From Thiotrichaceae bacterium (GTDB lineage: Bacteria; Pseudomonadota; Gammaproteobacteria; Thiotrichales; Thiotrichaceae): a stretch of 14,849 nt of DNA. The notes under the pieces are model-generated. The model saw nothing but the letters and a program-made list of their open reading frames with translations, had not been told where the DNA came from and made no database searches. Both the position numbers and the translations under genes were made by a program. Numbering within the stretch: position 1 is the first letter of the stretch; every line of letters begins with the position of its first letter. The stretch covers positions 1 to 14,849 of the forward strand of contig JANTHA010000019.1 in NCBI GenBank assembly GCA_024762625.1. The letters run 5' to 3'. Positions 8,028-14,849 of the stretch are shown in pieces.

Positions 8028-8288
8028 TTATAAAGCCTGGATTCGCGCATTCAAACGACTTTTATGACGCGCTGCCTTGTTCTTGTGAATAATGCCTTTA
8101 TTCACACTTGAATCAAGCGCGGGTACGGCCAATTTGTATGCTGATACAGCCGCATCTTTATCGCCAGCTTCTATCGCATAGACAACAGCCTTAACCTTGG
8201 TGCGCATACTCGAACGAATATGCTTATTATGTAAACGACGAGACTCGGATTGACGAACTCGCTTTTTAGCTGATGTAATATTTGGCAA
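8028..8288 (-). CDS. rpsT: 30S ribosomal protein S20
   Basis: Small basic protein of 86 aa that binds 16S rRNA early in 30S assembly. It starts [18 protein letters not shown] and ends [13 protein letters not shown], the usual S20 pattern and length. The start codon is TTG, with GGAG about 8 bases upstream (GGAGAAAAAGT). E. coli rpsT also uses UUG, where the poor start is part of translational self-control, so the same may apply here. The gene stands alone between its own promoter (8342-8370) and terminator (7940-7962). Confidence 0.97.
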   Translation of the reverse strand: MPNITSAKKRVRQSESRRLHNKHIRSSMRTKVKAVVYAIEAGDKDAAVSAYKLAVPALDSSVNKGIIHKNKAARHKSRLNARIQAL

Positions 8289-8341
8289 AACTTTTTCTCC
8301 TCATAGCGACCATTCAGGGCGGCTTTTAAAAACAGGGGCGT

Positions 8342-8370
8342 ATTATGCCGCCTTAATTTACTAACTTCAA
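8342..8370 (-). promoter_or_regulatory. Sigma-70-type promoter of rpsT
   Basis: Minus-strand -35 TTGAAG (8365-8370), 17-base spacer, -10 CATAAT (8342-8347), giving a start near 8335 and a leader of about 47 bases. The bases after the -10 are ACGCCCC, a GC-rich discriminator of the kind found in stringently controlled ribosomal promoters. An 8-bp inverted repeat (8357-8364 and 8378-8385) flanks the -35. Confidence 0.6.
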
Positions 8371-8382
8371 TACTTAATTAGT

Positions 8383-8409
8383 AAAAATAGCAGCATTAAA
8401 TGCGTCGCT
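8383..8409 (-). terminator. Possible weak terminator of bioB
   Basis: On the minus strand AGC-GAC-GCAT-TTA-ATGC-T-GCT, beginning at the bioB stop codon, can form a short interrupted stem. It is followed by ATTTTT (A run at 8383-8387 on the + strand). The stem is short and has an internal loop, so read-through into rpsT is possible. Confidence 0.4.
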
Positions 8410-9383
8410 TAAGCCGCATTCAACGGTTCAGAAACAGCCTTCTTTTCAGTCTCTATTCCCAAGGATTTAAATAATTGTAGATCATGACTTTCCTGTGGGT
8501 TATCCGTAGTTAGTAAACGATCCCCATAAAACATCGAATTGGCGCCAGCAAAAAAGCATAAGGCCTGCATCTCATCGCTCATTTCAGTTCTACCCGCCGA
8601 TAAACGCACATACGATTTAGGCATGATGATTCGCGCCACGGCGATAGTGCGGATAAATTCAAACGGATTAAGCTTATCAATACCATCCAGTGGCGTACCC
8701 TTGATCTGAACCAGATCATTGATCGGAACAGACTGAGGATGCTCCGGCAGGTTCGCCAGTTCCTGTAGCAGTCTGGCGCGGTCCCGGCGTGTTTCGCCCA
8801 GCCCCAGTATGCCCCCTGAACATACATTGATGCCAGCGTTGCGAACATGCTCCAGTGTATTTAACCGGTCTTCATAGCTTCGCGTGGAAATCACTTCGCC
8901 ATAAAACTCGGGCGAGGTATCCAGATTATGATTATAGTAATCCAGTCCCGCTTCTTTGAGGCGCTCAGCCTGCTGTTGTTTCAGCATGCCAAGAGTAACA
9001 CAGGTTTCCAGACCCAGTTCCTTGACGGACGTAATCATCTCAATCACCCTGTCCAGGTTTTTATCTGTCGGATTACGCCAGGCGGCGCCCATACAAAAGC
9101 GCGTAGCGCCATTTTTCTTTGCTTCATTTGCAGCGTCGATCACTTCATTGAGCGGCAATAAACGTTCTCGTTCTAGCCCTGTATCATTACGGGCGCTTTG
9201 AGAACAATAAGAACAGTCTTCCGGGCAAGCACCTGTCTTAACACTCAACAGCGTACTGACCTGCACTTCATTTGGATTGAAATTCTCTCTGTGGATGGTA
9301 TGAGACTGATAAATCAGATCATTAAAAGGCATATCGAAAAGCGCTTCGATTTCCGCTATTTTCCAGTCATTTCGCAATTTCAT
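8409..9383 (-). CDS. bioB: Biotin synthase (radical SAM)
   Basis: Inserts sulfur into dethiobiotin to make biotin, the last step of the pathway, in the cytoplasm. The radical-SAM cluster motif is Cys53-x3-Cys57-x2-Cys60 in [10 protein letters not shown]. The ligands of the second [2Fe-2S] cluster are all present at the same numbers as in E. coli BioB: Cys97 (RFCMGAAWR), Cys128 (ETCVTLGML), Cys188 ([12 protein letters not shown]) and Arg260 (YVRLSAGR). The [12 protein letters not shown] motif is intact. Length 324 aa is typical for the family. The ATG is preceded by AGGA at about 8 bases. No other biotin gene is in the window, and I see no BirA-type operator upstream. A 77-base gap separates it from the upstream membrane protein gene on the same strand, so the two may share a transcript. 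Confidence 0.97.
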   Translation of the reverse strand: MKLRNDWKIAEIEALFDMPFNDLIYQSHTIHRENFNPNEVQVSTLLSVKTGACPEDCSYCSQSARNDTGLERERLLPLNEVIDAANEAKKNGATRFCMGAAWRNPTDKNLDRVIEMITSVKELGLETCVTLGMLKQQQAERLKEAGLDYYNHNLDTSPEFYGEVISTRSYEDRLNTLEHVRNAGINVCSGGILGLGETRRDRARLLQELANLPEHPQSVPINDLVQIKGTPLDGIDKLNPFEFIRTIAVARIIMPKSYVRLSAGRTEMSDEMQALCFFAGANSMFYGDRLLTTDNPQESHDLQLFKSLGIETEKKAVSEPLNAA

Positions 9384-9460
9384 TAGATCATCCTGGGTTA
9401 TTTAATTTAACTTAAGTTTCGCCTGATAAAGTGAGACTTCCATGTCAATAAACACACGAA

Positions 9461-9841
9461 TCAGCGGGGTATTTCAACATCATGCCATTCCTCACGGTTG
9501 ATCCGGATTATTTCCCGAATTGACAAAGGAACCAATAATAAAAAACTAAATCCCCATAACAACCACCAGTATTTGTAAAAAAAATCGCCTGGCGCAAAAG
9601 TCAGAACAGGAACCAATGCGCCCGACAACGCATAATAATAATAGGCGGCCTTTTGGGTATAATAACCTACCCGTGGGTTGGGATGATGTCGATACATGGC
9701 GTAAACAAACATGGAAGCGCCAAACCAGAAAATAAACAGGGGAAAAGGTACAAGCACGGCAGCAATATTGCCATAATTAAAAAGCTTGGCGCTTTTTTTC
9801 GCTTCTTCCGCAGTAACTATTTTAGCTTTTTCTAATGACAT
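9461..9841 (-). CDS. Small aromatic-rich integral membrane protein of unknown function
   Basis: I do not recognise a named family. The 126-aa product has a charged N-terminus (residues 1-19). Three hydrophobic segments follow at about 25-50, 63-84 and 88-108, then a short charged C-terminus (REIIRINREEWHDVEIPR). Aromatic residues are strikingly frequent, with four tyrosines in a row at 67-70 and KYWWLLWGFSF at 90-100. Between the first two segments is a conserved-looking loop, RHHPNPRVGYYTQKA. No cleavable signal peptide is evident. The start lacks a good Shine-Dalgarno (ACCCGG directly before ATG), but this is the only Met near the beginning. A predicted promoter with a TTGACA -35 lies about 50-80 bases upstream. 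bioB follows on the same strand after 77 bases, which may be chance. Confidence 0.75.
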   Translation of the reverse strand: MSLEKAKIVTAEEAKKSAKLFNYGNIAAVLVPFPLFIFWFGASMFVYAMYRHHPNPRVGYYTQKAAYYYYALSGALVPVLTFAPGDFFYKYWWLLWGFSFLLLVPLSIREIIRINREEWHDVEIPR

Positions 9842-9888
9842 CCGGGTATACTTACAGGCAATGAGAGTTTAAACAAATTCAAAAGGAA

Positions 9889-9919
9889 GTCAGTGTACCG
9901 ACTGACACCATCCTGTCAA
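9889..9919 (-). promoter_or_regulatory. Predicted promoter of the membrane protein gene with palindrome over the -10
   Basis: Minus-strand -35 TTGACA (9914-9919), 16-base spacer and -10 TACACT (9892-9897) predict a start near 9885, about 45 bases before the ATG at 9841. A perfect inverted repeat, GTCAGT (9889-9894), a GTACCG centre, and ACTGAC (9901-9906), covers the -10. This is the position expected of a repressor operator. Both calls come from pattern only. Confidence 0.4.
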
Positions 9920-9935
9920 TCAGAACCATCAAATA

Positions 9936-10229
9936 ATGGCAAATACCACACCTAACAAAGAAACCGTGCGCCGCATTTGTCTGTTATCCGGCGCAAGCAT
10001 CTGCTATTTACTGGTTGATACCGGTGATGAATATGCCGAGGTAGTCACTGATATTGAACTGCCTGATTTGGAAAACTGCATAAACGAACTAAAAAGCTGG
10101 TGCGGAATGAATTTTCGCCTGTACACGACTAAGCAGGCCACTGACCATAAAAACAAAATCGCCAGAATCAGAGCTTGCGGAGAAAAGATACTTCCTATCC
10201 AGCCGGAAGAAATGGATAAATTCTGCTAA
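9936..10229 (+). CDS. Small cysteine-rich protein of unknown function
   Basis: I do not recognise this 97-aa soluble protein. It has six cysteines (residues 15, 23, 48, 56, 81 and 97, the last being the C-terminus) with no CxxC pair. It has an acidic middle (DTGDEYAEVVTDIELPDLENC) and a more basic 60-80 region. No signal peptide or membrane segment is seen. The ATG has no recognisable Shine-Dalgarno: the 15 bases before it are A/C/T rich. The start is therefore less certain, but no better in-frame start exists nearby. A strong terminator begins 10 bases after the stop, which supports it as a real transcribed gene. It is divergent from the 126-aa membrane protein gene and convergent with rplQ. 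Confidence 0.65.
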   Translation: MANTTPNKETVRRICLLSGASICYLLVDTGDEYAEVVTDIELPDLENCINELKSWCGMNFRLYTTKQATDHKNKIARIRACGEKILPIQPEEMDKFC

Positions 10230-10238
10230 CAAATAAAT

Positions 10239-10265
10239 AAAAAGCCGGGTTAAACCCGGCTTTTT
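10239..10265. terminator. Bidirectional intrinsic terminator between the 97-aa gene and rplQ
   Basis: AAAAAGCCGGGT (10239-10250), a TAA loop, then ACCCGGCTTTTT (10254-10265) form a perfect 12-bp stem with an A run on one side and a T run on the other. It is therefore functional in both directions: 10 bases after the + strand gene and 27 bases past the rplQ stop, where it closes the alpha operon. Confidence 0.92.
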
Positions 10266-10292
10266 ATGAATTACATTACAAAATTAGTTTTT

Positions 10293-10676
10293 TCAGGCGG
10301 CGCTATCAGCCTCTACATCAGGCCTGTCAACAAGCTCAACATACGCCATTGGTGCATTATCACCAGCTCGGAAACCACATTTAATAATCCTTAAGTAGCC
10401 GCCAGGACGTTCTTTATAACGCGGTCCCAGCTCATTGAACAGAATGCCAACCGTTTCTTTATTACGCAAACGTGAAAAAACTGTACGCCTGTTATGAACC
10501 GAGTCTTCCTTGGCGCGAGTAATCAGCGGCTCGGCCACGCGACGCAGTTCTTTTGCTTTGGCAACCGTTGTTTTAATGGCTCCATAGGTGAACAATGCAT
10601 TAGATAAACTCTGTAAAGTCGCCTTACGGTGACTACTATTTCTACTGAGTTGACGACCAATTTTACGATGACGCAT
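10293..10676 (-). CDS. rplQ: 50S ribosomal protein L17
   Basis: Protein of the large subunit near the exit tunnel, 127 aa as in E. coli. It shows the L17 signature from the first residue ([19 protein letters not shown]) through [17 protein letters not shown] to [20 protein letters not shown]. The short acidic tail (PDVEADSAA) is usual. The ATG has AAGG about 8 bases upstream. It is the last gene of the alpha operon and follows rpoA by 67 bases. Confidence 0.97.
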   Translation of the reverse strand: MRHRKIGRQLSRNSSHRKATLQSLSNALFTYGAIKTTVAKAKELRRVAEPLITRAKEDSVHNRRTVFSRLRNKETVGILFNELGPRYKERPGGYLRIIKCGFRAGDNAPMAYVELVDRPDVEADSAA

Positions 10677-10743
10677 GATAAAACCTTAAAAAATAATTAT
10701 GTTACAAGATGTTAAAATAGACGTTATTGACTCATCAGATAGC

Positions 10744-11742
10744 TTATCCGATTCGCGCATCCTTGTTATCAATGGAAGCTGGCGGCCAGTTTTCCAGACG
10801 AGCTCCCAATGTAAGACCATGTGAGGCAAGGATATCCTTGATTTCTGTTAAAGATTTCTTACCCAGGTTTGGAGTTTTTAACAACTCTACTTCTGTTTTT
10901 TGAACCAGATCACCAATGTAATAAACCTGCTCGGCCTTCAGACAATTAGCTGAGCGCACGGTTAATTCAAGATCATCAACAGGACGCAGCAATACTGGAT
11001 CTATTTCAGGCTCTGGCTCGACTTCGGGCTCTGGTTCAATAATGGTCAGATCGAAGAACACTGCGAGCTGCTCATGCAGAATAGTCGCGGCATCACTAAT
11101 GGTTTCTTCAGCATCAATCGAACCATCGGTTTGCAGCTCAATTATCAGTTTATCCATATCCGTGCGATTTTCAACACGGGCGCTGTCAACATCATAGGCC
11201 ACACGAACAATGGGACTAAAGCTGGCGTCAAGCACCAGCGTACCCAAAGGCAATTCAGGCGAATCTGGTCCGCGACGCACGGAAGCTGGTTGATAACCGC
11301 GACCCTTTGTGACGGTCATGGTCATCTCTAGCTCGGTATCTGTGGTCAATGTTGCAATGACCGCATCAGGATCAACGATTTCGACATCGTGATCCAGAGT
11401 AATATCAGCAGCAGTGACCAGGCCTGGCCCTTTTTTACGCAAATCAAGAGTGACCTCATCTTTGGTATTCAGACGAAAAGCCAGTTTTTTCAGGTTAAGC
11501 AGTATATCAACCACATCTTCCTGAACGCCATCAATAGCAGTGTACTCGTGCTCTACGCCCGTAATTTTAACTTCGGTTACAGCACAGCCTGGAATAGATG
11601 ACAGCAGGATCCTGCGTAACGCATTGCCTAAAGTATGACCAAAACCACGCTCAAGCGGCTCCAATACAATTTTGGATGTATAATTACCCAAGTCCTTGAC
11701 TTGAATATTGCGGGGTTTTAGTAAATCTGTTGATTGTGACAC
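10744..11742 (-). CDS. rpoA: DNA-directed RNA polymerase subunit alpha
   Basis: Nucleates RNA polymerase assembly through its N-terminal domain and contacts UP elements and activators through its C-terminal domain. The dimerisation segment [21 protein letters not shown] begins near residue 34. The C-terminal domain shows [13 protein letters not shown], with the arginine matching E. coli Arg265, and [16 protein letters not shown], then LENWPP. Length is 332 aa against 329 in E. coli. The linker between the domains contains a Glu-Pro repeat, [14 protein letters not shown], richer than the E. coli linker. The start is GTG, with GAGGT about 7 bases upstream. It lies between rpsD (87 bases upstream) and rplQ. 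Confidence 0.98.
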   Translation of the reverse strand: MSQSTDLLKPRNIQVKDLGNYTSKIVLEPLERGFGHTLGNALRRILLSSIPGCAVTEVKITGVEHEYTAIDGVQEDVVDILLNLKKLAFRLNTKDEVTLDLRKKGPGLVTAADITLDHDVEIVDPDAVIATLTTDTELEMTMTVTKGRGYQPASVRRGPDSPELPLGTLVLDASFSPIVRVAYDVDSARVENRTDMDKLIIELQTDGSIDAEETISDAATILHEQLAVFFDLTIIEPEPEVEPEPEIDPVLLRPVDDLELTVRSANCLKAEQVYYIGDLVQKTEVELLKTPNLGKKSLTEIKDILASHGLTLGARLENWPPASIDNKDARIG

Positions 11743-11829
11743 GGTTATACCTCAATTCTTTCCGGTTATCTCAGACTTGATAAGACACAGCCTGATAACG
11801 CCATTAGCCACCAAAAGCCAAAGTAAAAC

Positions 11830-12450
11830 TTATTTGGAATAAAGCTCCACTATTAGAGACTCATTTATCTCTGCTGGCAATTCATCACGTTCTGGAATAG
11901 CCTTGAAAGTACCTTCAAGCTTTTTGGTGTCTACTTCTACCCATTCAGGATAACCGACTTGATCAGCAACTGATACAGAGTCCTGAATGCGCGTTTGTTT
12001 TTTCGCCTTCTCGCGTACTGATACAATATCGCCAGCCTTAACCTGATAAGAAGGAATATTAACCACGCTTCCGTTTACCATGATCGCCTTATGACTCACC
12101 AACTGTCTAGATTCGGAACGCGTAGTACCGTAACCCATACGATAAACAACATTATCAAGACGACATTCCAGTAATTGCAACAGGTTCTCACCCGTTGAAC
12201 CTGGACGGCGAACCGCTTCTTTAAAGTAATTACGGAACTGTTTTTCAAGGATCCCATAGGTGCGGCGAACTTTCTGCTTTTCGCGCAATTGAATGCCATA
12301 ATCAGATAGTCGGGTACGGCGTTCGCCATGAACTCCCGGTATTTTTTCCAGGTTACACTTATTTTCAAGCGAGCGACCACGTCCTTTCAAATAAAGGTCA
12401 GTGCCTTCGCGTCGCATTAACTTACATTTAGGTCCTATATATCTGGCCAT
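11830..12450 (-). CDS. rpsD: 30S ribosomal protein S4
   Basis: Primary 16S rRNA-binding protein of 206 aa, the same length as in E. coli. In gammaproteobacteria it is also the translational repressor of the alpha operon. It begins [23 protein letters not shown] in part, has [21 protein letters not shown], and carries the S4 RNA-binding domain around residues 95-155 ([39 protein letters not shown]). The start has a GAGAG-type Shine-Dalgarno. The 73-base gap to rpsK contains a hairpin (12500-12515). Confidence 0.97.
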   Translation of the reverse strand: MARYIGPKCKLMRREGTDLYLKGRGRSLENKCNLEKIPGVHGERRTRLSDYGIQLREKQKVRRTYGILEKQFRNYFKEAVRRPGSTGENLLQLLECRLDNVVYRMGYGTTRSESRQLVSHKAIMVNGSVVNIPSYQVKAGDIVSVREKAKKQTRIQDSVSVADQVGYPEWVEVDTKKLEGTFKAIPERDELPAEINESLIVELYSK

Positions 12451-12499
12451 GACTTCTCTCGGTGCTTAATTTGGTAACTATTTAACTAACGACAATTCG

Positions 12500-12515
12500 A
12501 TCTGATCTATCAGAT
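12500..12515 (-). other. Intercistronic hairpin between rpsK and rpsD
   Basis: ATCTGAT (12500-12506) and ATCAGAT (12509-12515) are perfect inverted arms separated by two bases, so the real loop must include some of the arm bases. No T run follows, so it is not a terminator. It could be a processing or stability element. Confidence 0.4.
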
Positions 12516-12523
12516 TGTTGTGA

Positions 12524-12910
12524 CTATACGCGTCGTTTCTTTGGCGGACGACAGCCATTATGTGGAATCGGAGTAACATCCACAATGGTTGTTATCTTAT
12601 AACCAATATTGTTGAGCGCACGTACAGCAGACTCGCGCCCAGGACCTGGGCCCTTTACATTAACATCCAGGTTTTTTAAACCATACTGTTTTGCAGCTTC
12701 GCCAGCGCGCTCAGCAGCAACCTGTGCAGCAAAAGGCGTGCTTTTACGTGATCCGCGAAAACCGGAGCCGCCAGCAGTCGCCCACGACAAAGTATTACCT
12801 TGTCGATCAGTTATGGTAATAATCGTGTTATTGAAGGAAGCATGAATATGTGCAATTCCGTCGCTAACCGATCTTTTAATTTTCTTTCGTGCTTTAGGGG
12901 CTGTTGCCAT
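12524..12910 (-). CDS. rpsK: 30S ribosomal protein S11
   Basis: Platform protein of the small subunit near the mRNA exit, 128 aa against 129 in E. coli. Typical segments are [22 protein letters not shown], in part, [14 protein letters not shown], and the C-terminus [16 protein letters not shown]. Asn118 in the HNG motif corresponds to the residue known to become isoaspartate in E. coli S11. The Shine-Dalgarno is weak: GATGGA lies rather far upstream, and a TAGAG directly abuts the ATG. The gap from rpsM is 61 bases and holds a hairpin. Confidence 0.97.
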   Translation of the reverse strand: MATAPKARKKIKRSVSDGIAHIHASFNNTIITITDRQGNTLSWATAGGSGFRGSRKSTPFAAQVAAERAGEAAKQYGLKNLDVNVKGPGPGRESAVRALNNIGYKITTIVDVTPIPHNGCRPPKKRRV

Positions 12911-12937
12911 CTCTAATTATCCATCTTGTCATATCAG

Positions 12938-12956
12938 TATTCTGTGTATCAGAATA
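12938..12956 (-). other. Intercistronic hairpin between rpsM and rpsK
   Basis: TATTCTG (12938-12944) and CAGAATA (12950-12956) form a 7-bp stem with a 5-base loop. It lies between the rpsM stop and the rpsK start, in A/T-rich DNA, with no T run typical of a terminator. A role in mRNA processing or in weak translation of rpsK is a guess. Confidence 0.45.
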
Positions 12957-12971
12957 ATGATAATTATAAAA

Positions 12972-13328
12972 TTACTTACGAATTGGCTTTCTTGGGCCTT
13001 TTCGCGTACGAGCATTGGTCTTGGTGCGCTGTCCCCGCAAGGGCAGACCACGACGATGACGGATGCCGCGATAACAGCCAAGATCCATCAAGCTCTTGAT
13101 ATTCATGGAGACTTCGCGTCGCAAATCACCTTCAACAACAAACTTGCCAATTTCTTTACGAATGCGTTCAATCTCATCTTCGGAAAGCGCGCTGATTTTA
13201 GCATCAGGCGCTACTTTAGCTTCTGTACAAACCTGTTTGGCGCGCGAACGACCTATTCCGTAAATGGATGTAAGCGCGATTACCGCATGTTTGTTGACAG
13301 GAATATTAATACCCGCGATACGAGCCAT
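12972..13328 (-). CDS. rpsM: 30S ribosomal protein S13
   Basis: Head protein of the small subunit that contacts the P-site tRNA and the 50S bridge, 118 aa. It begins [10 protein letters not shown], has the helix-hairpin-helix part [13 protein letters not shown] and ends in the basic tail [21 protein letters not shown], spanning the usual S13 pattern. The ATG at 13328 is chosen over a TTG three bases upstream because GGAG sits 7 bases before it and S13 proteins begin MARIAG. As first gene of the alpha operon its leader is where S4 acts in E. coli. A 119-base gap separates it from rpmJ. Confidence 0.97.
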   Translation of the reverse strand: MARIAGINIPVNKHAVIALTSIYGIGRSRAKQVCTEAKVAPDAKISALSEDEIERIRKEIGKFVVEGDLRREVSMNIKSLMDLGCYRGIRHRRGLPLRGQRTKTNARTRKGPRKPIRK

Positions 13329-13362
13329 CAAAATTCTCCAGACTACTTTGGAAAAGCGGGCA

Positions 13363-13391
13363 AAGATACCCGATTAACCTTGGTTAATCAA
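13363..13391 (-). promoter_or_regulatory. Candidate alpha-operon promoter in the rpmJ-rpsM gap
   Basis: Minus-strand -35 TTGATT (13386-13391), 17-base spacer, -10 TATCTT (13363-13368). The spacer and -35 are covered by a perfect inverted repeat, GATTAACC (13372-13379), two bases, GGTTAATC (13382-13389). A second short repeat, CGGG/CCCG (13357-13360 and 13369-13372), lies nearer rpsM. In E. coli the alpha-operon promoter and the S4-binding leader lie in this gap. Match quality is moderate (4 of 6 in each hexamer). Confidence 0.35.
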
Positions 13392-13447
13392 TAAAAATTA
13401 ATAAAAAATAGCGTAAGTTCGAATTAAGTTTTTACTTAAAAATAGAA

Positions 13448-13561
13448 CTAACCCTGACGTTGTTTATGACGCGGGTCTGTACAAATAACTCGCACCACAC
13501 CCTTTCGTTTGATAATGCGGCAGTTACGACACATTTTTTTTACAGAAGCACGAACCTTCAT
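13448..13561 (-). CDS. rpmJ: 50S ribosomal protein L36 (zinc-ribbon type)
   Basis: Very small basic 37-aa protein read directly from the minus strand. It begins [14 protein letters not shown], continues [13 protein letters not shown] and ends [10 protein letters not shown]. Cys11, Cys14, Cys27 and His32 make the complete zinc-binding set, so it is the zinc-dependent (C+) form. The ATG has GAGG 7-8 bases upstream. It lies 58 bases after secY, the usual end of the spc operon, and upstream of rpsM. Confidence 0.96.
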   Translation of the reverse strand: MKVRASVKKMCRNCRIIKRKGVVRVICTDPRHKQRQG

Positions 13562-13619
13562 GTCTAAACCTCAAAAGAATATAAATTTAAAGAGACTCTT
13601 TCTCTAATCAAGAAGAACC

Positions 13620-14849
13620 TTATTTTTTCTTCCCTTTCTTCCCGCCTGCCTTGAAGTTTGCTTTTTTCATCAAACCTTCATACTGGTGAGACATCATATG
13701 TGATTGTACTTGCGCCAGAAAATCCATGACAACAACAACAATAATTAACAAAGAAGTGCCGCCAAAATAAAATGGGACATTCCAACCCAGAATCAAAAAC
13801 TCGGGCAACAAACAAACCAACGTAATGTAGATGGCGCCAACCGCTGTCAAACGCGTCATTACCCCATCAATATATTTGGCGGTCTCTCTACCTGGCCGTA
13901 TGCCGGGTATGAATGCGCCTGCTTTCTTAAGATTATCCGCTGTTTCCCTGGAGTTAAATACCAGCGCCGTATAAAAGAAAGTAAAAAATATAATTGCCAA
14001 AGCATACAGAAGCACATACAGGGGTTGTCCCGGCTGAATCATGGTCACAATATCCTGCAGCCATTCCATGCCTTTCGCTTCTGATATCCATTTACCAAAT
14101 GTGGACGGAAAAAGAATAATGCTTGATGCAAAGATGGGAGGTATAACGCCCGCCATATTCAGTTTCAAAGGCAAATGACTGGATTGACCCATCGCCATTT
14201 TACGTCCTTGCTGCCTATTTGCATAATTAACAGTAATACGTCTTTGCCCACGTTCAATAAACACAATAAATGCAGTTACAAGAACCGCCATCGCAAGCAA
14301 GATGATGACAAACGCAGGCGATAATTCGCCATTACGCGCCAGTTCCAGCGTACCGCCTATTGCTGCAGGAAGTCCTGCAACAATACCTGCAAATATAATT
14401 AACGAGATGCCATTGCCAATGCCGCGTTCTGTAATCTGTTCGCCAAGCCACATAAGGAAAAGCGTGCCCGTCACCAAAGAAACAACCGTGGTGATGATAA
14501 AACTCGTTCCAGGGTTTAACGCAATAGTTTGACCGCCGCCCAGATCCTGTCCACCCAAAGCTATCGCAATACCGATACTTTGAAAAAGCGCAAGAGCAAC
14601 TGTACCATAACGGGTATATTGCGTTATTTTACGCTTTCCTGCTTCTCCTTCTTTTTTCAATTGCTGCAAAGATGGAATAACATGAGTCATAAGCTGCACG
14701 ATAATAGAAGCAGATATATATGGCATGATACCCAGTGCAAAAATACTCAAACGCTGTAAAGCGCCGCCAGAGAACATATTAAATACGCCGAGAATGGTGC
14801 CTGAATTCTGATCAAAAAACTGTTGTAAAGCTGCGGGATTAACGCCCGG
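13620..14849 (-). CDS. secY: Preprotein translocase subunit SecY, N-terminus beyond window
   Basis: Central channel of the Sec translocon in the inner membrane. The frame is open to the window edge. The first visible residues ([17 protein letters not shown]) belong to the loop after the first membrane helix, so about 40 N-terminal residues and the start are missing. Of an expected 440 or so, 409 residues are visible. Recognisable parts are the plug region [20 protein letters not shown], then KITQYTRYG and [36 protein letters not shown] lies in the large cytoplasmic loop, and [17 protein letters not shown] precedes the last helices. The C-terminus is lysine-rich (ending [10 protein letters not shown]). 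It is the last-but-one spc gene before rpmJ. Confidence 0.97.
   Translation of the reverse strand, partial: PGVNPAALQQFFDQNSGTILGVFNMFSGGALQRLSIFALGIMPYISASIIVQLMTHVIPSLQQLKKEGEAGKRKITQYTRYGTVALALFQSIGIAIALGGQDLGGGQTIALNPGTSFIITTVVSLVTGTLFLMWLGEQITERGIGNGISLIIFAGIVAGLPAAIGGTLELARNGELSPAFVIILLAMAVLVTAFIVFIERGQRRITVNYANRQQGRKMAMGQSSHLPLKLNMAGVIPPIFASSIILFPSTFGKWISEAKGMEWLQDIVTMIQPGQPLYVLLYALAIIFFTFFYTALVFNSRETADNLKKAGAFIPGIRPGRETAKYIDGVMTRLTAVGAIYITLVCLLPEFLILGWNVPFYFGGTSLLIIVVVVMDFLAQVQSHMMSHQYEGLMKKANFKAGGKKGKKK

Noticed and set aside
9420..9448. Minus-strand TTGACA (9443-9448) as a bioB promoter
   Set aside because: No acceptable -10 lies 16-18 bases downstream (the 17-base position reads CAGGCG); TTTATC is only 12 bases away.
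11743..11829. Possible hairpin GTTATC...GATAAC in the rpsD-rpoA gap
   Set aside because: Only 6 bp with a loop of over 20 bases and a competing shorter pairing; too weak to call.
12957..13394. Plus-strand open frame of 145 codons opposite rpsM
   Set aside because: Antisense shadow of the ribosomal protein gene rpsM, without coding character of its own.

Overview
The window looks like a chromosomal segment of a gammaproteobacterium. The evidence is the gene order secY-rpmJ-rpsM-rpsK-rpsD-rpoA-rplQ, a FadE of the large membrane-anchored type, a UUG-started rpsT, and ribosomal proteins whose lengths match Escherichia coli. I cannot name the genus. I see no mobile element, tRNA, rRNA or CRISPR array.

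Layout. (1) Bases 3-761 (+): the 3' part of a YiiX/YebB-like (papain-like, NlpC/P60-related) cysteine peptidase gene, cut by the window start. (2) 831-6734 (+): a compact beta-oxidation cassette, fadE-type acyl-CoA dehydrogenase, then FadI/FadA-type thiolase, then FadJ/FadB-type bifunctional hydratase/dehydrogenase. The last two overlap by ATGA. The cassette's intrinsic terminator (6783-6808) lies inside the 3' end of the convergent next gene. (3) 6726-7787 (-): a membrane-anchored M28-family zinc-peptidase homologue that appears to have lost most of its metal-binding and catalytic residues. Four 9-bp repeats lie upstream of it. (4) 8028-8288 (-) rpsT and 8409-9383 (-) bioB, each with a putative terminator, plus a good rpsT promoter. 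(5) 9461-9841 (-) a small aromatic-rich membrane protein and 9936-10229 (+) a small cysteine-rich protein, both unknown and divergently arranged. A promoter with an operator-like palindrome lies between them. (6) 10293 to the window end (-): the end of the spc operon (secY, rpmJ) and the alpha operon (rpsM, rpsK, rpsD, rpoA, rplQ). It is closed by a bidirectional terminator shared with the 97-aa gene.

How the genes work together. FadE, the thiolase and the FadJ-like protein supply the four chemical steps that shorten acyl-CoA. RpsT, RpmJ, RpsM, RpsK, RpsD and RplQ are ribosomal proteins, RpoA is the RNA polymerase alpha subunit and SecY is the protein translocation channel. BioB makes biotin and has no other bio gene beside it here.

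Most of the window is ordinary housekeeping DNA, and I see no clear new multi-gene system. The points most worth a second look are the degenerate M28 protein with its overlapping terminator and upstream iterons, a Ser-rich insertion between the two catalytic glutamates of the FadJ-like protein, and the palindrome over the predicted promoter of the 126-aa membrane protein.
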